The notes: a model not told the origin generated them from the sequence alone. Positions 7,185 through 14,404 are shown, numbered from the stretch's first letter. The stretch is DNA of 17,101 bases from Spirochaetia bacterium (GCA_025997715.1 BNUY01000055.1:1-17101), one strand, 5' to 3'. Numbers and translations: made by a program.

Positions 7185-8639
7185 ATGGATTCCCGATTCG
7201 CCGCTTGGGAGCCGGCCCAATACCGGGAAACAAATAAGCTGCTGGAACGGCTCAATATCCGCATTAGTTATATTGACGCGCCGGGGATATCGGGAGCGCC
7301 CGTAAGTTTTTCCTACCGGGCCATGCGGGGGGAGTACTGCATCTATATTGACCGTAACGTTGACAGCGCGACATTTATGGCACGGGACCTCCACGAGAAG
7401 GGGCACATCCTCTACAACCACTTTAACCGCCCCCATGCGCACCGCCAGCAGTTCGAGGAATTTTTCGGGCGCAACCGCCATAAATTCATGGATCGTCTCC
7501 CACCGGAACGGAATTTAACTTCCAAGCTGGGTACGTATACTACCTACATCTACAACCGTTTTTCCGACATAGCCCAGGCCATGGAGATCAATACCAAGCT
7601 TTTCAAAGAGGACAGAAAAATTCTGTTCGCAGAGAACCGCAAAACACAGGCGCCCGGCGGCGGCCTGGAGGGCGGCCCGCTTGCGGGATTTATCTTTCCC
7701 CGTGAAGGTTGGCCTGAGGGTCTGGACTGGATGAGCTATATGAGTTTCCTCTGCACCGAGCTGAACTCCTTCCTGGACCACATCGGGGACGGGCCGGGTA
7801 AGAAAATTAAGTCCAGCGATGTCAGCACCTATAACGCTATGCAGGCCGCCGAGCGGCGCATACAGGACATACAGGAAACCCGGAAGACCGCCGCAGACGC
7901 GGAAAGCAACGCCGCCTACGAACCGGAAATTATCCGGCATGGGCGGACCGATAATTATGCCGACACCGCAACGGTCAACACCGTTACTGAACTAAACGAT
8001 GTGAAGGACCTGGTACGGATACTGCGGGAACGGAGCCTCCTCCTCAAGCGGAACCGGCTCCACACGGATATTCTCTACAATATTAACCGCAACCGGTTTG
8101 GTGATGTCCTCATTCCCCGCCGCTACCGCATTGAAAACTACAACCTGAACAACCTGTGTATCCTGCTGGATGTATCCGGCAGCGTTCCTCAGGGTTTTGT
8201 AAAGCGGGTCATCCAGACTATCATGCGGGCCGAGGGGGCCTTTAATAAACGCCTGAGCCGGCTGGTCTGCTGGTCCGACCGCCTCTGTTCCGACACCACC
8301 CTTGCGGACATCGGGGCTGTTAGTTCCGGGGGCAGTACCGTGCTGGGCGCGGGGATTGAGTACTGCAAGCGGTACCTCAATGAGCGGTCCAGTTTCTTTA
8401 TCATCAGCGATTTCCAGGACGACCTCAACGACTGGCTGGGTGCGGCCCGTGACCTGGGCTGCGAAAAAACCGCCGTGGGATATGGCCGGCTTAACCGGGA
8501 ATCATCGTTTGAACAATGGTTTTCCGCCATCGGTTCCAACGCCAATTACCAGAAAAATCCCGTAGATATACGGCGCTTCGTGTCGGTGTTCGATACCGTG
8601 TTGCTGCGGGATGATGTGGTGCGGCGGGAGACATGGTAG
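7185..8639 (+). CDS. VWA-domain protein with N-terminal HExxH metallopeptidase-like domain (DUF2201-like)
   Basis: A 484-residue partner of the MoxR ATPase. The N-terminal domain contains LHEKGH (His70, Glu71, His74), an HExxH zinc-binding signature in the position seen in DUF2201-type 'putative metallopeptidase' domains. The C-terminal third is a von Willebrand factor A domain: DVSGS at 329-333 is the first MIDAS element, SGGSTVLGAGI supplies the Thr, and FIISDFQDD supplies the later Asp. There is no signal peptide or membrane segment, so the pair should act in the cytoplasm. The start codon directly abuts the ATPase stop with no intergenic base, so translation is probably coupled. Whether the HExxH site is catalytic or structural cannot be told; a third metal ligand is not obvious by eye. 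Confidence 0.85.
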   Translation: MDSRFAAWEPAQYRETNKLLERLNIRISYIDAPGISGAPVSFSYRAMRGEYCIYIDRNVDSATFMARDLHEKGHILYNHFNRPHAHRQQFEEFFGRNRHKFMDRLPPERNLTSKLGTYTTYIYNRFSDIAQAMEINTKLFKEDRKILFAENRKTQAPGGGLEGGPLAGFIFPREGWPEGLDWMSYMSFLCTELNSFLDHIGDGPGKKIKSSDVSTYNAMQAAERRIQDIQETRKTAADAESNAAYEPEIIRHGRTDNYADTATVNTVTELNDVKDLVRILRERSLLLKRNRLHTDILYNINRNRFGDVLIPRRYRIENYNLNNLCILLDVSGSVPQGFVKRVIQTIMRAEGAFNKRLSRLVCWSDRLCSDTTLADIGAVSSGGSTVLGAGIEYCKRYLNERSSFFIISDFQDDLNDWLGAARDLGCEKTAVGYGRLNRESSFEQWFSAIGSNANYQKNPVDIRRFVSVFDTVLLRDDVVRRETW

Positions 8640-8666
8640 GGGGCAAAATTTACCCCAAAAACTGAA

Positions 8667-9041
8667 TTACAATTTCTTGATGTACTTTACATCAACCTCA
8701 ACCACTCGTTTTTCAACATCAATTTTGCCTCCTATTTCTACCCGGTCATTTGTACCGATAGAAATACCGAGTAATGTCCAAAGGTCCCGATCAATATCAA
8801 CGGTAATATCACCGGTAGAATCACGGAATGTATATTTTTCACGTCCAAGTGATTGTACGATAGAACCGGTCAATATTACCAGGGAATGATCCGGAAGCCC
8901 CCTTGCCTGAATGACCGTAACGGTTTGAACCTGACCATTGGCTGTTCCGGCGCCCGGCCCGGTAAACCCTTGTCCATATACGGAACCAGCCGAAAGGACA
9001 ATCAATAAAGAACACATGACCCAAAATGTAGATTTTTTCAT
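8667..9041 (-). CDS. Exported OB-fold (YgiW/YdeI, BOF) family protein
   Basis: A 124-residue protein with a signal peptide (MKKSTFWVMCSLLIVLSAG, cleavage likely after SVYG around residue 23). A compact OB-fold follows, with SLVILTGSIVQSLGREKYTF, DSTGDITVDIDRD and VEIGGKIDVEKRVVEVDVKYI. That block order is typical of the bacterial OB-fold proteins YgiW/YdeI, small periplasmic proteins linked to stress tolerance and ligand binding. The ATG at 9041 is supported by AGGAGG on the minus strand (9052-9047) with 5-nt spacing and by a promoter at 9070-9098. It is convergent with the VWA gene, and only 27 nt separate the two stops. The assignment is by recognisable pattern and length; the ligand is unknown. 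Confidence 0.82.
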   Translation of the reverse strand: MKKSTFWVMCSLLIVLSAGSVYGQGFTGPGAGTANGQVQTVTVIQARGLPDHSLVILTGSIVQSLGREKYTFRDSTGDITVDIDRDLWTLLGISIGTNDRVEIGGKIDVEKRVVEVDVKYIKKL

Positions 9042-9069
9042 ATGTACCTCCTATAATAAACGTACTTAA

Positions 9070-9098
9070 AGCATACCATAATAAAAATATCTTTGCAA
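9070..9098 (-). promoter_or_regulatory. Candidate sigma-70 promoter of the OB-fold gene
   Basis: On the minus strand TTGCAA (9098-9093) is followed after 17 nt by TATGCT (9075-9070). These are close matches to the -35 and -10 consensus with ideal spacing, and lie about 30 nt before the ATG at 9041. Confidence 0.5.
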
Positions 9099-9127
9099 TA
9101 GGGTTTTTCCATAATCACGGACAGAAG

Positions 9128-9214
9128 AAATTTAACCACTGACCACACGGACAGGACGGACCGGTTTTTTGCTTGTCTTTTTCTTTTGTCCGTGCCGTCC
9201 GTGTGGTTAAATTT
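9128..9214. repeat. Inverted repeat/hairpin, copy 2 of the dispersed family
   Basis: Left arm starts AAATTTAACCAC (9128) and continues through ACACGGACAGGACGGAC to 9161. Right arm 9188-9214 ends GTGTGGTTAAATTT and is its reverse complement apart from a 7-nt gap (TGACCAC, left arm only) and two mismatches. The loop is about 26 nt and T-rich. It sits between the sigma factor 3' end and the promoter of the OB-fold gene. The minus-strand frame across 9038-9229 is a by-product of the repeat. It could act as a terminator-like hairpin for the sigma factor transcript, but I see no clean U-tract. Confidence 0.8.
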
Positions 9215-9245
9215 CGCCGGTATACACAATTTAGTTCGTGTCTAC

Positions 9246-9800
9246 CTACCGGTCTCCAACAACGTTTGTGTACAATTCCTTAAGTGCCTTCCGTAAATGC
9301 ACCACCGCATAATGCTTTCGGGAAAGCACGGTATTAACGCTAACGCCGGTATTTTTTGCAATTTCCTTTACGGGCATATCGTAATATTCCGTTAATTCAA
9401 ACACCTCGCGCTGTTCAGGCGAAAGCTCATCCACCGCATTTTTAATTTCGTCTAAAATAAGGCCGCGCAAATACGCTGTTTCCGGCGTCGTTTCCCCGCC
9501 AAAAGCAACATCGGTAATCTCATCCAGAAAATTCGCGCCCTCATCATCATCGTCTGCAGCCGGAAACTGCACTTCCTGCTTTTTTTTGTAACGGTTGATG
9601 ATGAGGTTACGCGCCGCCCGGTAGAGCCATGCCGCCGTTTGCTCCACCGGTTTACCGAGTTCATCCATGCGGGTAAATTGGTAAAAACATTCCTGCAGAA
9701 TATCTTCCGCGTCTTCAACACGGGATACCCGCTTGCGGATAAACCCCGCTAATTTGTCACGAAACTCGGCAAAGGCAAGGGCTGCACCCGTCTGCGGCAT
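9246..9800 (-). CDS. ECF-type RNA polymerase sigma-70 factor
   Basis: A 184-residue extracytoplasmic-function sigma factor. Region 2 is seen in RVEDAEDILQECFYQFTRM (about 27-45) and AAWLYRAARNLIINRYKKK (the -10 contacting part). An acidic linker follows (AADDDDEGANFLDE), then region 4 in LSPEQREVFELTEYYDMPV and the helix-turn-helix KEIAKNTGVSVNTVLSRKHYAV. The ATG at 9800 is the only good start, although no clear Shine-Dalgarno precedes it. The stop of the upstream membrane-protein gene is 17 nt away, so translation may be coupled. The upstream partner is a plausible membrane regulator. Target promoters are unknown. Confidence 0.9.
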   Translation of the reverse strand: MPQTGAALAFAEFRDKLAGFIRKRVSRVEDAEDILQECFYQFTRMDELGKPVEQTAAWLYRAARNLIINRYKKKQEVQFPAADDDDEGANFLDEITDVAFGGETTPETAYLRGLILDEIKNAVDELSPEQREVFELTEYYDMPVKEIAKNTGVSVNTVLSRKHYAVVHLRKALKELYTNVVGDR

Positions 9801-9817
9801 GGCCTGTCTGACGGACC

Positions 9818-10240
9818 TCAGTCCGTACCGTCCTTCTTGGTGTCCGCATTTTCCTGGCCGCCGGTATCGCCCCGGTTCCAGGGGTTCCGCTCACCGTTAA
9901 ATCTTTCCCGTGGGTCAAAGCCGTGCCGCTTCTTAATCTCCTCGGCCAAGTGCTGCCGCTGTTCGTCAGACATGGCATCCCATTTCCCGCGAAACAGGTT
10001 TTCGTGCCCCCGCCTTCTGCCGCCCATGACGCCCCCCAAACCGCCGGCAATCCCGCCGAACAACACCCGGCAAAGAACCAGCAATCCGGCCGCTTGCAGC
10101 CAGCTCAGCGGCGGCAAGCCGAAAAGAGGCGGCAAAAGCGTGTTCCAGAGCAGCATGGTTATGGTACCGAACACCGCCGCCATGGCCGCTAAACCGATCA
10201 GCCCTAATGGAATGTAAAAAAGTCTTGAATGTCTGTTCAT
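9818..10240 (-). CDS. Small two-helix membrane protein, possible regulator of the ECF sigma factor
   Basis: A 140-residue protein when started at the ATG 10240, which has AAGGAG just upstream on the minus strand. The longer in-frame start at 10312 would overlap the GNAT gene and lacks this site. Two hydrophobic segments (LFYIPLGLIGLAAMAAVFG and LQAAGLLVLCRVLFGGIAGG) are followed by a basic stretch GGRRRGHEN. A soluble charged tail contains WDAMSDEQRQHLAEEIKKRH, a pattern reminiscent of small membrane proteins encoded beside ECF sigma factors. No zinc anti-sigma motif (HxxxCxxC) is present, so the anti-sigma role is only inferred from the 17-nt distance to the sigma gene. An unrelated membrane protein is possible. 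Confidence 0.65.
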   Translation of the reverse strand: MNRHSRLFYIPLGLIGLAAMAAVFGTITMLLWNTLLPPLFGLPPLSWLQAAGLLVLCRVLFGGIAGGLGGVMGGRRRGHENLFRGKWDAMSDEQRQHLAEEIKKRHGFDPRERFNGERNPWNRGDTGGQENADTKKDGTD

Positions 10241-10274
10241 AATTAACTCCTTACTACCGTAGACAAGTGACGGC

Positions 10275-10835
10275 TTAAAATATTTTACCCAATGATAATT
10301 TTCTGATGTCATCGTTTCTCATGACGATACCATTCGTTTTTGTTCCATCATCCGAAGTAAAAAAATCATCAAAAACGGCGGCATCGTGGAACCCATTGTT
10401 TGCATAAATTTTTCGTGCACCGTACCATTCTTCATTTATAAGCAATATCCCCCTTACCACAAGCGGAAACAAAACGTGTACCCGGTTTATCAATTCTCTG
10501 AACAACAATTTCCCATATCCGCATTTTCTATATTCGGGGAAAATGCCTATTGAAGAAATGTACAATTCATCCCCTGCAAGTTTTAATTGTTTCTTTATTG
10601 AATGGCCAAGGGTAAAGGAATCTCTGGCTATCGATGGTTCGTATTGCCATAGTTCAGAGGAAACGGCGCCTAAAAACTCAGTCCCGGATTCCATGACAAT
10701 GAACCCCTGCGGAAACGCGTCAATCCTTTCAAGATACGTACTCTCCGCTTCCTGCGTATCCCTGTTAAAACAGGCCCGTTCCAGCGCCATTATAGTAGTA
10801 ATATCCGATGAAGCGGCTTCCCTGAACCTAAGCAT
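10275..10835 (-). CDS. GNAT-family N-acetyltransferase
   Basis: A 186-residue soluble protein with the GNAT fold. The N terminus LRFREAASSDITTIMALERACF is the usual first strand-helix, and DELYISSIGIFPEYRKCGYGKLLFREL is motif A with the acetyl-CoA pyrophosphate loop (R/Q-x-x-G-x-G/A, here RKCGYG). EEWYGARKIYANNGFHDAAVF corresponds to motif B with the conserved 'A.k.Y...GF'. The acceptor substrate cannot be predicted; small-molecule, peptide and protein acetylation all remain possible. The ATG at 10835 has GGGGAGA upstream. The gene is divergent from the ferredoxin/ASKHA gene, and its stop is 34 nt from the membrane-protein start, so it may be first in the sigma-factor operon. Confidence 0.85.
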   Translation of the reverse strand: MLRFREAASSDITTIMALERACFNRDTQEAESTYLERIDAFPQGFIVMESGTEFLGAVSSELWQYEPSIARDSFTLGHSIKKQLKLAGDELYISSIGIFPEYRKCGYGKLLFRELINRVHVLFPLVVRGILLINEEWYGARKIYANNGFHDAAVFDDFFTSDDGTKTNGIVMRNDDIRKLSLGKIF

Positions 10836-10925
10836 TTTCTCCCCGCAACTATCTTTTCAATCCTATGCAATAATTGCAAGTGACCGGATGTGGGGCAAAA
10901 TTTCTCCCATTTCGCAAAAAAATGA

Positions 10926-10954
10926 TTGACAGTATTCCAAATCCGGGGTAAATT
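10926..10954 (+). promoter_or_regulatory. Sigma-70 promoter of the ferredoxin/ASKHA gene
   Basis: TTGACA (10926-10931), a perfect -35, is followed after 17 nt by TAAATT (10949-10954), a 4/6 match to -10. The ATG is only 17 nt further (10972), so the 5' leader would be about 10 nt and just include the AAAGGGA ribosome-binding site at 10961-10967. Confidence 0.6.
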
Positions 10955-10971
10955 GATAAAAAAGGGACGAT

Positions 10972-12900
10972 ATGAGTACCAATAACCGCACGATACTTTT
11001 TACCATTGAGGGTGGGACCGCCGTTACCGCCCTTGCCCCCGAGGGGGAAACTCTCCTGGAGACTGCCCGGAAAGCCGGGGTCGATATAGATGCCCCCTGT
11101 TCGGGGAACGGGACCTGCGGCAAATGCCGGGTCAGGCTCCTTGAAGGAACTGCGGAGGGCGAAGCTTCCCGGCACATCAGCGCGGTGAACTACGCCGAGG
11201 GCTGGCGGCTGGCATGTAGTGTCAAGCCCGCGTCGGACCTGAAGGTCGAGGTGCCCGCTTCCGCCGGGGCCTTTAAGAGCCGCATCAAGGTGACTGACCT
11301 CAGCGAAGGCCGGGAACGGGTTGCCTTTGACGCCCTGGGCAAGGACCTGGACGAGCTGGGCTACCGGGGTGACAGCGGCATCGAAACCGTCGCCCTCACC
11401 CTGACGCCCCCCGCTTTGGATGACGCCATGGCAGACCGGGAACGGCTTCTGGCTATGTATACCGAAACCTCAGGCGCGGAAGCGGAACTGGGCATTTTCG
11501 CCCTGCGGAAGCTTCCCCAAACCCTGCGTGAATCAAACTTTTCTATTATATGTGTCGTCCGCAAGCAGGAGACCCGGGACGTGATCCTGGATGTCCTTCC
11601 CGCAAGCGCCGGGGATCAGCCTGTTTTGCCAGGCCTCGCGATAGACATCGGCACCACCACGGTGGCCATGGTACTCACGAACCTTCGGGATGGGACGCTC
11701 CTGGCGGGCGGTTCCGGGGGCAACGGCCAGATCCGCTTTGGGGCGGATGTTATCAGCCGTATCATCGCCAGCACGAAGAAGGGCGGCCTGGAACGGCTGC
11801 GGAATGCGGTGATTGAAGACACCATCCTTCCCCTGATTGACCAGATTTGCACAAAGGCGGGCATCGAGCCCACCGCCATATACCGGGCGGTGATGGCGGG
11901 CAACACCACCATGGCCCACCTCTTTACCGGGGTCTATGCGGACTTCCTCCGGCTGGAGCCTTATGTGCCGGCTTTCTTCCATAAACAGGGTTTCCGCAGC
12001 CTCAACCTGGGACTGAGCCTGAACCCCGACGCCGAGGTGCTTCTGGCTCCCAATATCGGCAGCTACGTTGGCGGGGACATCACCGCCGGGGTCTTATCAT
12101 CGGGTATATATAAGAAGGAAACCTTCTCCCTCTTCGTTGACCTTGGCACCAACGGGGAACTGGTCTTAGGCAACCAGGATTTGCTCATGTCCTGCGCCTG
12201 TTCCGCCGGCCCCGCTTTCGAAGGCGGGGACATCAGTTGCGGTATGCGGGCCACCGACGGGGCCATTGAAGCCTGCTCCATCGATGCCGAAAGCATGGAG
12301 CCCACCGTTTCCATTATAGGGGACGCAGGCCAGAAGGCCGCCGGCCTCTGCGGTTCCGGCCTTATCGACACCATCGGGGAGCTTTTCCGCTGCCAGATCA
12401 TCAACGCCAAGGGGAAAATCATCCGGGACGGCAAGCGGATCAGCCGGGACGAGTACGGCGCCGCCAGTTATGTCCTTGCTTTTGCCGCAGACAGCGCTAC
12501 CGAAGCGGATATTGCCCTGAACGAGACGGATATCGACAGCTTTATCCGGGCCAAGGGGGCAATTTTCTCCGCTATCAGGACGATGATGGCGATTATGGAC
12601 TTTTCCATTGACGGCATTGAGGAAGTGTACGTGGCGGGGGGCATCGGCAGCGGTATCAATATCGAAAAGACCATCCGTATCGGCATGTTCCCCAAGATCC
12701 CCCTGGAAAAGTACCACTATATCGGCAATACCAGCCTCACCGGGGCCTATGCCATGGTCAATTCCGCCGGGGCCGCCGCTAAGGTGAGCGAAATCGCCCA
12801 AAGCATGACCTACCTGGAATTGTCCTCCCATCCGAATTATATGGACGAGTTTGTGGCGGCCTGCTTTCTGCCCCATACCGATGAGGCGCTGTTTGCATAG
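10972..12900 (+). CDS. Ferredoxin-ASKHA (DUF4445) protein, RACo-like reductive activator of corrinoid proteins
   Basis: A 642-residue cytoplasmic protein. The N-terminal [2Fe-2S] ferredoxin domain has Cys43, Cys49, Cys52 (PCSGNGTCGKC) and Cys82. A linker domain of about 120 residues follows, then an ATP-binding ASKHA domain with AIDIGTTTVAMV (223-234), VMAGNTTMAHLF, LFVDLGTNGELVLG, SAGPAFEGGDISCGMRATDG, AGLCGSGLIDT and VYVAGGIGSG. This is the arrangement of RACo/RamA-type proteins, which use ATP to drive reduction of inactive Co(II) in corrinoid methyl carriers during methyl transfer, including acetogenesis. No corrinoid protein or methyltransferase lies in the window, so its client must be elsewhere. 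It is transcribed alone from its own promoter, and both neighbours point away or converge. The family call is firm; the corrinoid role is inferred from the family. Confidence 0.88.
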   Translation: MSTNNRTILFTIEGGTAVTALAPEGETLLETARKAGVDIDAPCSGNGTCGKCRVRLLEGTAEGEASRHISAVNYAEGWRLACSVKPASDLKVEVPASAGAFKSRIKVTDLSEGRERVAFDALGKDLDELGYRGDSGIETVALTLTPPALDDAMADRERLLAMYTETSGAEAELGIFALRKLPQTLRESNFSIICVVRKQETRDVILDVLPASAGDQPVLPGLAIDIGTTTVAMVLTNLRDGTLLAGGSGGNGQIRFGADVISRIIASTKKGGLERLRNAVIEDTILPLIDQICTKAGIEPTAIYRAVMAGNTTMAHLFTGVYADFLRLEPYVPAFFHKQGFRSLNLGLSLNPDAEVLLAPNIGSYVGGDITAGVLSSGIYKKETFSLFVDLGTNGELVLGNQDLLMSCACSAGPAFEGGDISCGMRATDGAIEACSIDAESMEPTVSIIGDAGQKAAGLCGSGLIDTIGELFRCQIINAKGKIIRDGKRISRDEYGAASYVLAFAADSATEADIALNETDIDSFIRAKGAIFSAIRTMMAIMDFSIDGIEEVYVAGGIGSGINIEKTIRIGMFPKIPLEKYHYIGNTSLTGAYAMVNSAGAAAKVSEIAQSMTYLELSSHPNYMDEFVAACFLPHTDEALFA

Positions 12901-12921
12901 CGGGAGTCAGGGCCGACGTAT

Positions 12922-12971
12922 TATCCGGCGAGATGCTCACTTCGGGCCGGACGGTACGGTATCGCCGGATA
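12922..12971. repeat. Inverted repeat downstream of the ferredoxin/ASKHA gene
   Basis: TATCCGGCGA (12922-12931) and TCGCCGGATA (12962-12971) are perfect 10-bp arms around a 30-nt loop. It lies between convergent genes (stop at 12900 and OmpA-like stop at 13047). There is no T-tract, so it could be a factor-dependent end or just a palindrome. Confidence 0.5.
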
Positions 12972-13046
12972 GTCTCCGTGTAGGGGCGCAGGTAGTCCGG
13001 GGAAAGGGGTATCTCCAGAATCTCTTTATCACCCCAGCAGCCCCCC

Positions 13047-14132
13047 TCATCGAATCACATGGAGATCCACCCGGCGGTTTTGGGCTCCTCCTTTTGGGTA
13101 ACTGTTATTGCCGCCATTAGCCAGAACAACAAGGCGGTCTCGTACGATACCCTGGCGTACCAGCCAATCTGCGACAACCTGCGCACGGCTCCGGCTGATC
13201 GGAACTAGTTCGTTTATTGACTCGGCCCTAGTTTTCAAAACGGGATTTGCGTAGCCCTCCACCCTAAGCCGGAAACGGGGGTTTTCCACCAGCAGTTTAA
13301 CTACCTGATTCAGGGTCGTTTCATTTTGCCGCCTTGTCGTACTACCAAGGGTCGAAGAGAAAAGCGACGAGCCATTAGGCCCAAAGAAAAGGGGGAAGGA
13401 TTCGGGGAGAGGTTTTTCCTTCTCAACCGGTACTTCAACAGGGTTCCTCACCTCGACTATCTTCTCTACTTCGGCAGGAACTTCAACAAACTTCATTACC
13501 TCGACTGCCCTTTCTACTTCGACTGGTACCTCAACAAACTTCTCTACCTCGACTATCTTTTCTACTTCGACAACTTTCTCTACCGTTGAAACCTTCACCT
13601 TAGGATGAATCCGCAAGCCAAAAGCAAAACCCGTCCCGACAATGAAGGGATAGCCGACCCGGGCGAAGACTTCTATATACCAGTTATGGGGCAAGAGAAA
13701 GCGTACACCGGCAGCCCCGCCCACATCGAAGGTTCCCCGTGCATTCTCTGCATCCCACCCGCGATGGGTGGACATGAGCCCCATACCGGCCTGCAAAAAG
13801 AAGTGAGCATTGAGGGGACGGTAAAAGTACCACCGGAAAAAGGTATCTCCCCGATAGGTTAAAAGGCGGTCATACTCGGTAAAAGGTGAATAACTTACTC
13901 CCCCGCGGACGCCGATGGCAAACAGCGAATTAAAGCGATAATCCGCCTGAAATAACCCGCCAAAGCCCAGGTTTTCGATGATGATGCGATTCGGCTCAAT
14001 ATCTATGTCTCTGAAAGTCGGCTCAACGCCTATGCCGATAGAAATACCGCTCTCCTGCGCACCAAGGACAGCGGGTAAGAAAAGCAAAAGCAGACAAAAC
14101 CATGGGGGGGGGGGCAAATCCTTACAGAACAA
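13047..14132 (-). CDS. OmpA-like outer-membrane protein with Val-Glu repeat linker; start region interrupted by an 11-C tract
   Basis: Uninterrupted frame of 361 codons from a TTG at 14132. In that numbering residues 11-24 (WFCLLLLFLPAVLG) form the signal-peptide core with cleavage before AQES. Residues 26-175 look like a small beta-barrel (alternating aromatics). Residues 184-240 are a Val-Glu-Lys/Val-Glu-Val repeat (13413-13583). The C-terminal domain from about 250 matches OmpA/MotB peptidoglycan binding (VEGYAN, SRSRAQVVADWL, NRRVDLHV), although the usual Thr-Asp after Gly-His is replaced. It probably tethers outer membrane to cell wall. The TTG lacks a ribosome-binding site. A strong one (AAGGAG 14219-14214, ATG 14206) opens a frame that reaches the C tract and would enter this gene only with one more C, giving 386 residues. 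So expression may switch with tract length, or the tract may be one base short in the assembly. Confidence 0.85.
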   Translation of the reverse strand: MFCKDLPPPPWFCLLLLFLPAVLGAQESGISIGIGVEPTFRDIDIEPNRIIIENLGFGGLFQADYRFNSLFAIGVRGGVSYSPFTEYDRLLTYRGDTFFRWYFYRPLNAHFFLQAGMGLMSTHRGWDAENARGTFDVGGAAGVRFLLPHNWYIEVFARVGYPFIVGTGFAFGLRIHPKVKVSTVEKVVEVEKIVEVEKFVEVPVEVERAVEVMKFVEVPAEVEKIVEVRNPVEVPVEKEKPLPESFPLFFGPNGSSLFSSTLGSTTRRQNETTLNQVVKLLVENPRFRLRVEGYANPVLKTRAESINELVPISRSRAQVVADWLVRQGIVRDRLVVLANGGNNSYPKGGAQNRRVDLHVIR

Positions 14133-14206
14133 GGAATTACAGTAGAACCTACCGATTTCCTATTACCGGATACCGAAGTCTTTTTGCAGTGCACCGTACG
14201 GGTCAT
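14030..14206 (-). other. Upstream start and frame that runs out of phase into the OmpA-like gene
   Basis: ATG 14206 lies 7 nt after AAGGAG (14219-14214), the best translation start in this region. Its frame is open for 31 codons (MTRTVHCKKTSVSGNRKSVG and 11 more) to the C tract, then passes the tract in the wrong frame and ends at TAG 14032-14030 after 58 residues. With 12 C it would fuse in frame to the signal peptide and barrel. This is either the OFF state of a phase-variable gene, a small upstream ORF, or a homopolymer sequencing error. Confidence 0.55.
14104..14114 (-). repeat. Homopolymeric C tract (11 C on the coding strand)
   Basis: Eleven G on the plus strand, so eleven C in the OmpA-like reading direction, encoding PPPP just before the signal-peptide core. 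Tracts of this length slip readily in replication. Lengths of 9 or 12 C would join the upstream ATG frame to the OmpA-like frame; 11 C does not. Confidence 0.9.
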
Positions 14207-14302
14207 ATATCATCTCCTTCTCTTGAGGACAAAGCAGGTCACCCCAGCAGCATCTCGTCATTTGCCAGTTCCCGGTTTTTAATCTCTTGGGGTTTAATTC
14301 CC

Positions 14303-14403
14303 CGCCCTTTAGGGCGATTCAACTGGGGGTGTGGGGGATTTGTTCCCCACAAAAACAAAGCTTTCAATGAGAAATCTTCAATACCTCGCCCTTTAGGGCG
14401 AGG
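14303..14403. repeat. Two copies of a CGCCCTTTAGGGCG palindrome in an intergenic repeat region
   Basis: The 14-nt palindrome-like core occurs at 14303-14316 and 14387-14400. The second copy extends to CCTCGCCCTTTAGGGCGAGG (14384-14403), an 8-bp stem with a TTTA loop placed one base after the stop of the ABC fragment. Between them GTGGGG/CCCCAC (14331-14336, 14345-14350) forms another short hairpin. The minus-strand frame across the region (14239-14433) reads PKGRGI twice, which comes from the repeated DNA. I take this as dispersed extragenic palindromes. Confidence 0.65.
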
Positions 14404-14404
14404 A

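Noticed and set aside
6351..7481. 376-codon open frame on the minus strand
   Set aside because: It is antisense to the MoxR and VWA genes, whose motifs are clear; the frame is open because of GC-rich third positions.
8640..8661. GGGG-N9-CCCC followed by AAAAA between the VWA and OB-fold gene ends, as a terminator
   Set aside because: The stem is only 4 bp and the T-run needed for either strand is weak, so it is not a convincing intrinsic terminator.
9038..9229. 63-codon minus-strand frame
   Set aside because: It crosses the hairpin repeat and the promoter of the OB-fold gene and encodes only repeat-derived sequence.
12166..12876. 236-codon minus-strand frame
   Set aside because: Antisense to the ASKHA domain of the ferredoxin/ASKHA gene; no family pattern.
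12901..13046. Protein-like minus-strand frame (KEILEIPLSPDYLRPYTET) between two convergent genes
   Set aside because: It stays open only by continuing antisense into the ferredoxin/ASKHA gene and has no start; too short to call a gene remnant.
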